NCBI RefSeq assembly: GCF_900478295.1
Contig: NZ_LS483488.1
Coordinates: 248,001 to 312,000, forward strand
Direction of reading: 5' to 3'
Length of the DNA stretch: 64,000 nt
From: Helicobacter pylori NCTC 11637 = CCUG 17874 = ATCC 43504 = JCM 12093
Lineage (GTDB): Bacteria; Campylobacterota; Campylobacteria; Campylobacterales; Helicobacteraceae
The notes under the pieces are model-generated. The model saw only the letters and a list, made by a program, of their open reading frames with translations. It searched no databases and had not been told where the DNA came from. The position numbers and the translations under genes are program-made. Positions 62,804-64,000 of the stretch are shown in pieces; position 1 is the first letter of the stretch, and each line of letters opens with the position of its first letter.

Positions 62804-63910
62804 ATGCTCATTCATATTTGTTGCTCAGTGGATAACCTCTATTTTTTAAAAAAGGCTAAAGAGGCTTTTGCGGGTGAAAAAATTGTAGGGTTTTTTTATA
62901 ACCCCAATATCCACCCTTATAGCGAATACTTGTTGCGTTTAGAAGACGTGAAACGCACTTGCGAGATGCTAGGAATTGAATTGCTTGAAGGCGATTATGA
63001 ATTAGAAAAATTTTTAGATAGAGCTAAGGGTAAGGAATTGTTAGGGGAAAAAAGCGAACGCTGTTTTGAGTGCTTTGATTTACGCTTAGAAGCGAGCGCT
63101 CTGAAAGCCTTTGAATTAGGGGAAGAAAAATTCACCACCACCTTACTCACAAGCCCTAAAAAAGACCCTAACCAGCTCATCGCTAAGGGACAACACATCG
63201 CGCAAAGGCACAATTTGGAATTTGTTGTATTTAGAAACGATAATTTTGAACATTTTAAGAGCGAGTTGGATTTAAACTTGCAAGCTTTGGCGAGAGAAAA
63301 CGAGCTTTATCGGCAAAATTATTGCGGCTGTCAATTCGCTTTAAAAATCCAAAAAGAATCCCAAAACAGAAGCCCCTTTGAGCTTTACTCGCCTTTAAAA
63401 CGCCAGATTTTACCCGCAAGCGTTGAAGAAAGAACGCAAGTTTTTAGAGGATTGGAAGCGGCTAAAAAGAATGGCAATAAGCCTTTTTTAGCCCAAAAAA
63501 CGATCGCAACTTACCGCTTATTGAATGGAGGCGTGTGGCTTTCTAAAAATTCAAACCCCTTGAATTGCTGCATTCTAGCGCGTTCTAAGAGTAAGGCTAA
63601 AGTTAGGATTAACGATTTAAGGTGGGTTTTTTCTCAGCGTTTAAGCGCGTTAGTAGGTTATAGCCAAAGAGATGAAACCTTGTTTTTAACTTTAGAAGGC
63701 CTTAATACGCTTATGGCAAAAAACTACGAAAATTTAAAAGAGTTAAACCTTAACCCCTTAAATTATGAAGAAGAGTTGTCTTTAAGGGCGTTAGTGAGCG
63801 GGAGCGAGAGTATTAATCCTATTATCGTGCTAGAAGAACGCACAGAAAAAACCCTTTTTGTAGAAATTAAAAGCATTTTTCAAGAAGAAAAGGTGTTTTA
63901 TTTGCTCTAA
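62804..63910 (+). CDS. queH: Epoxyqueuosine reductase QueH with C-terminal extension
   Basis: QueH reduces epoxyqueuosine to queuosine in tRNA using an iron-sulfur cluster, replacing QueG. Cluster cysteines: HICCSVD (residues ~5-11), RCFECFD (~86-92) and YCGCQFA (~176). Residues 1-180 cover the QueH (DUF208) domain. Residues ~185-368 form an additional domain not present in short QueH proteins and unassigned. ATG 62804 overlaps the tlpA stop by one base. Confidence 0.85.
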   Translation: MLIHICCSVDNLYFLKKAKEAFAGEKIVGFFYNPNIHPYSEYLLRLEDVKRTCEMLGIELLEGDYELEKFLDRAKGKELLGEKSERCFECFDLRLEASALKAFELGEEKFTTTLLTSPKKDPNQLIAKGQHIAQRHNLEFVVFRNDNFEHFKSELDLNLQALARENELYRQNYCGCQFALKIQKESQNRSPFELYSPLKRQILPASVEERTQVFRGLEAAKKNGNKPFLAQKTIATYRLLNGGVWLSKNSNPLNCCILARSKSKAKVRINDLRWVFSQRLSALVGYSQRDETLFLTLEGLNTLMAKNYENLKELNLNPLNYEEELSLRALVSGSESINPIIVLEERTEKTLFVEIKSIFQEEKVFYLL

Positions 63911-64000
63911 ACTAAACTTTAAAATATAGCGTTGCGTGTGAGTGGGGGTTATAGTAAAAACATACAAGTAATTTAAAGTTAATTTAAGATAATTAGGCAC
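63911..64000. other. Window end, no gene recognised
   Basis: AT-rich tail after queH; a next gene presumably begins beyond the window. Confidence 0.4.

Larger units (their letters stand above)
60541..62804 (+). pseudogene. tlpA: Chemoreceptor TlpA, disrupted by a mini-IS605-like insertion
   Basis: TlpA senses arginine/bicarbonate in H. pylori. TTG 60541 (AAGG upstream) opens the N-terminal part: membrane helix and first part of the sensor, ending at the stop 60916-60918. After a ~0.2-kb foreign segment the gene resumes in another frame ([13 protein letters not shown]) with the rest of the dCache sensor, a second membrane helix, the HAMP domain and the signalling tip ([16 protein letters not shown]). 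The 3' part could be made as a separate protein of up to 563 residues from TTG 61113, but would lack the first membrane helix. The receptor is almost surely non-functional. Confidence 0.88.

Noticed and set aside
61113-62804. The 3' tlpA part as an independent soluble receptor gene
   Set aside because: Its TTG start lies inside the insertion hairpin with no ribosome site, and the sensor domain is cut; it is best seen as a fragment.

Overview
The window is a piece of a Helicobacter pylori chromosome. The evidence is the complete urease cluster in the order ureA-ureB-ureI-ureE-ureF-ureG-ureH with the acid-gated urea channel gene ureI, a Hor-type outer-membrane protein, a phase-variable alpha-1,2-fucosyltransferase (futC), hrgA, tlpA/tlpC, an IS605-like mini-element, many restriction-modification (RM) genes, and AT-rich sequence with homopolymer tracts. 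The gene order follows what I remember as HP0043 to HP0100 of strain 26695. No rRNA, CRISPR array, prophage or cag island is visible.

Layout. 1-3437 (+): GDP-mannose/GDP-fucose synthesis (manC 5'-truncated by the window edge, gmd, fcl), which feeds the Lewis-antigen fucosyltransferase at 55-56 kb. 3788-8607 (-): a small lipoprotein, the hydrogenase maturation genes hypE and hypF, and agmatine deiminase. 8659-14277 (-): an RM hot spot. It holds an adenine methyltransferase, a C5-cytosine methyltransferase and an HNH endonuclease in tight overlap. A second RM unit is inserted between two ~158-bp direct repeats, and the N-terminal remnant of another C5 methyltransferase lies next to it. 14279-19353 (-): putP-putA for proline uptake and oxidation.

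20015-29688 (+) is the most unusual region. It encodes two coiled-coil proteins (one behind a C10 tract), an Hsp70/actin-like ATPase, a small unknown protein, an 86-residue WXG100/ESAT-6-like protein, and a long protein with a WXG100-like N-terminus and an apparent HNH/WHH nuclease C-terminus. These are followed by an overlapping SUKH (SMI1/KNR4) immunity protein, a coiled-coil protein and an FtsK/SpoIIIE ATPase of the EssC type. I read this as a type VII-secretion-like polymorphic toxin/immunity cassette in a Gram-negative bacterium. Several of its genes carry small frameshifts or stops here, so the cassette is decayed or switched off in this strain.

29745-35709 (-): urease, with a NikR-type operator and promoter upstream of ureA. 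ureF has an A8 tract that puts its normal start out of frame. 35961-39386: tRNA-Val, lspA, glmM, rpsT, prfA. 39800-44912: a Hor-family porin-like protein, a Met/Gly/Asp-repeat secreted protein and chemoreceptor tlpC. 45053-53081 (-): rpsI-rplM, a small membrane protein, mqo, an NlpC/P60 lipoprotein, rpoD, mtnN and fabD. 53211-55331 (+): tRNA-Ser, hrgA and a DNA methyltransferase. 55354-60337: futC (C14 tract, OFF in the DNA frame but with a -1 slip site), an unknown gene, a D-2-hydroxyacid dehydrogenase, a lipoprotein and thrC. 60541-63910 (+): tlpA interrupted by a ~0.2-kb IS605-type mini-element, then queH with a C-terminal extension.

Themes: gastric colonisation (urease, chemotaxis, Lewis mimicry, hydrogenase and nickel enzymes, proline use), rapid gene switching through homopolymers, and turnover of RM and toxin genes.
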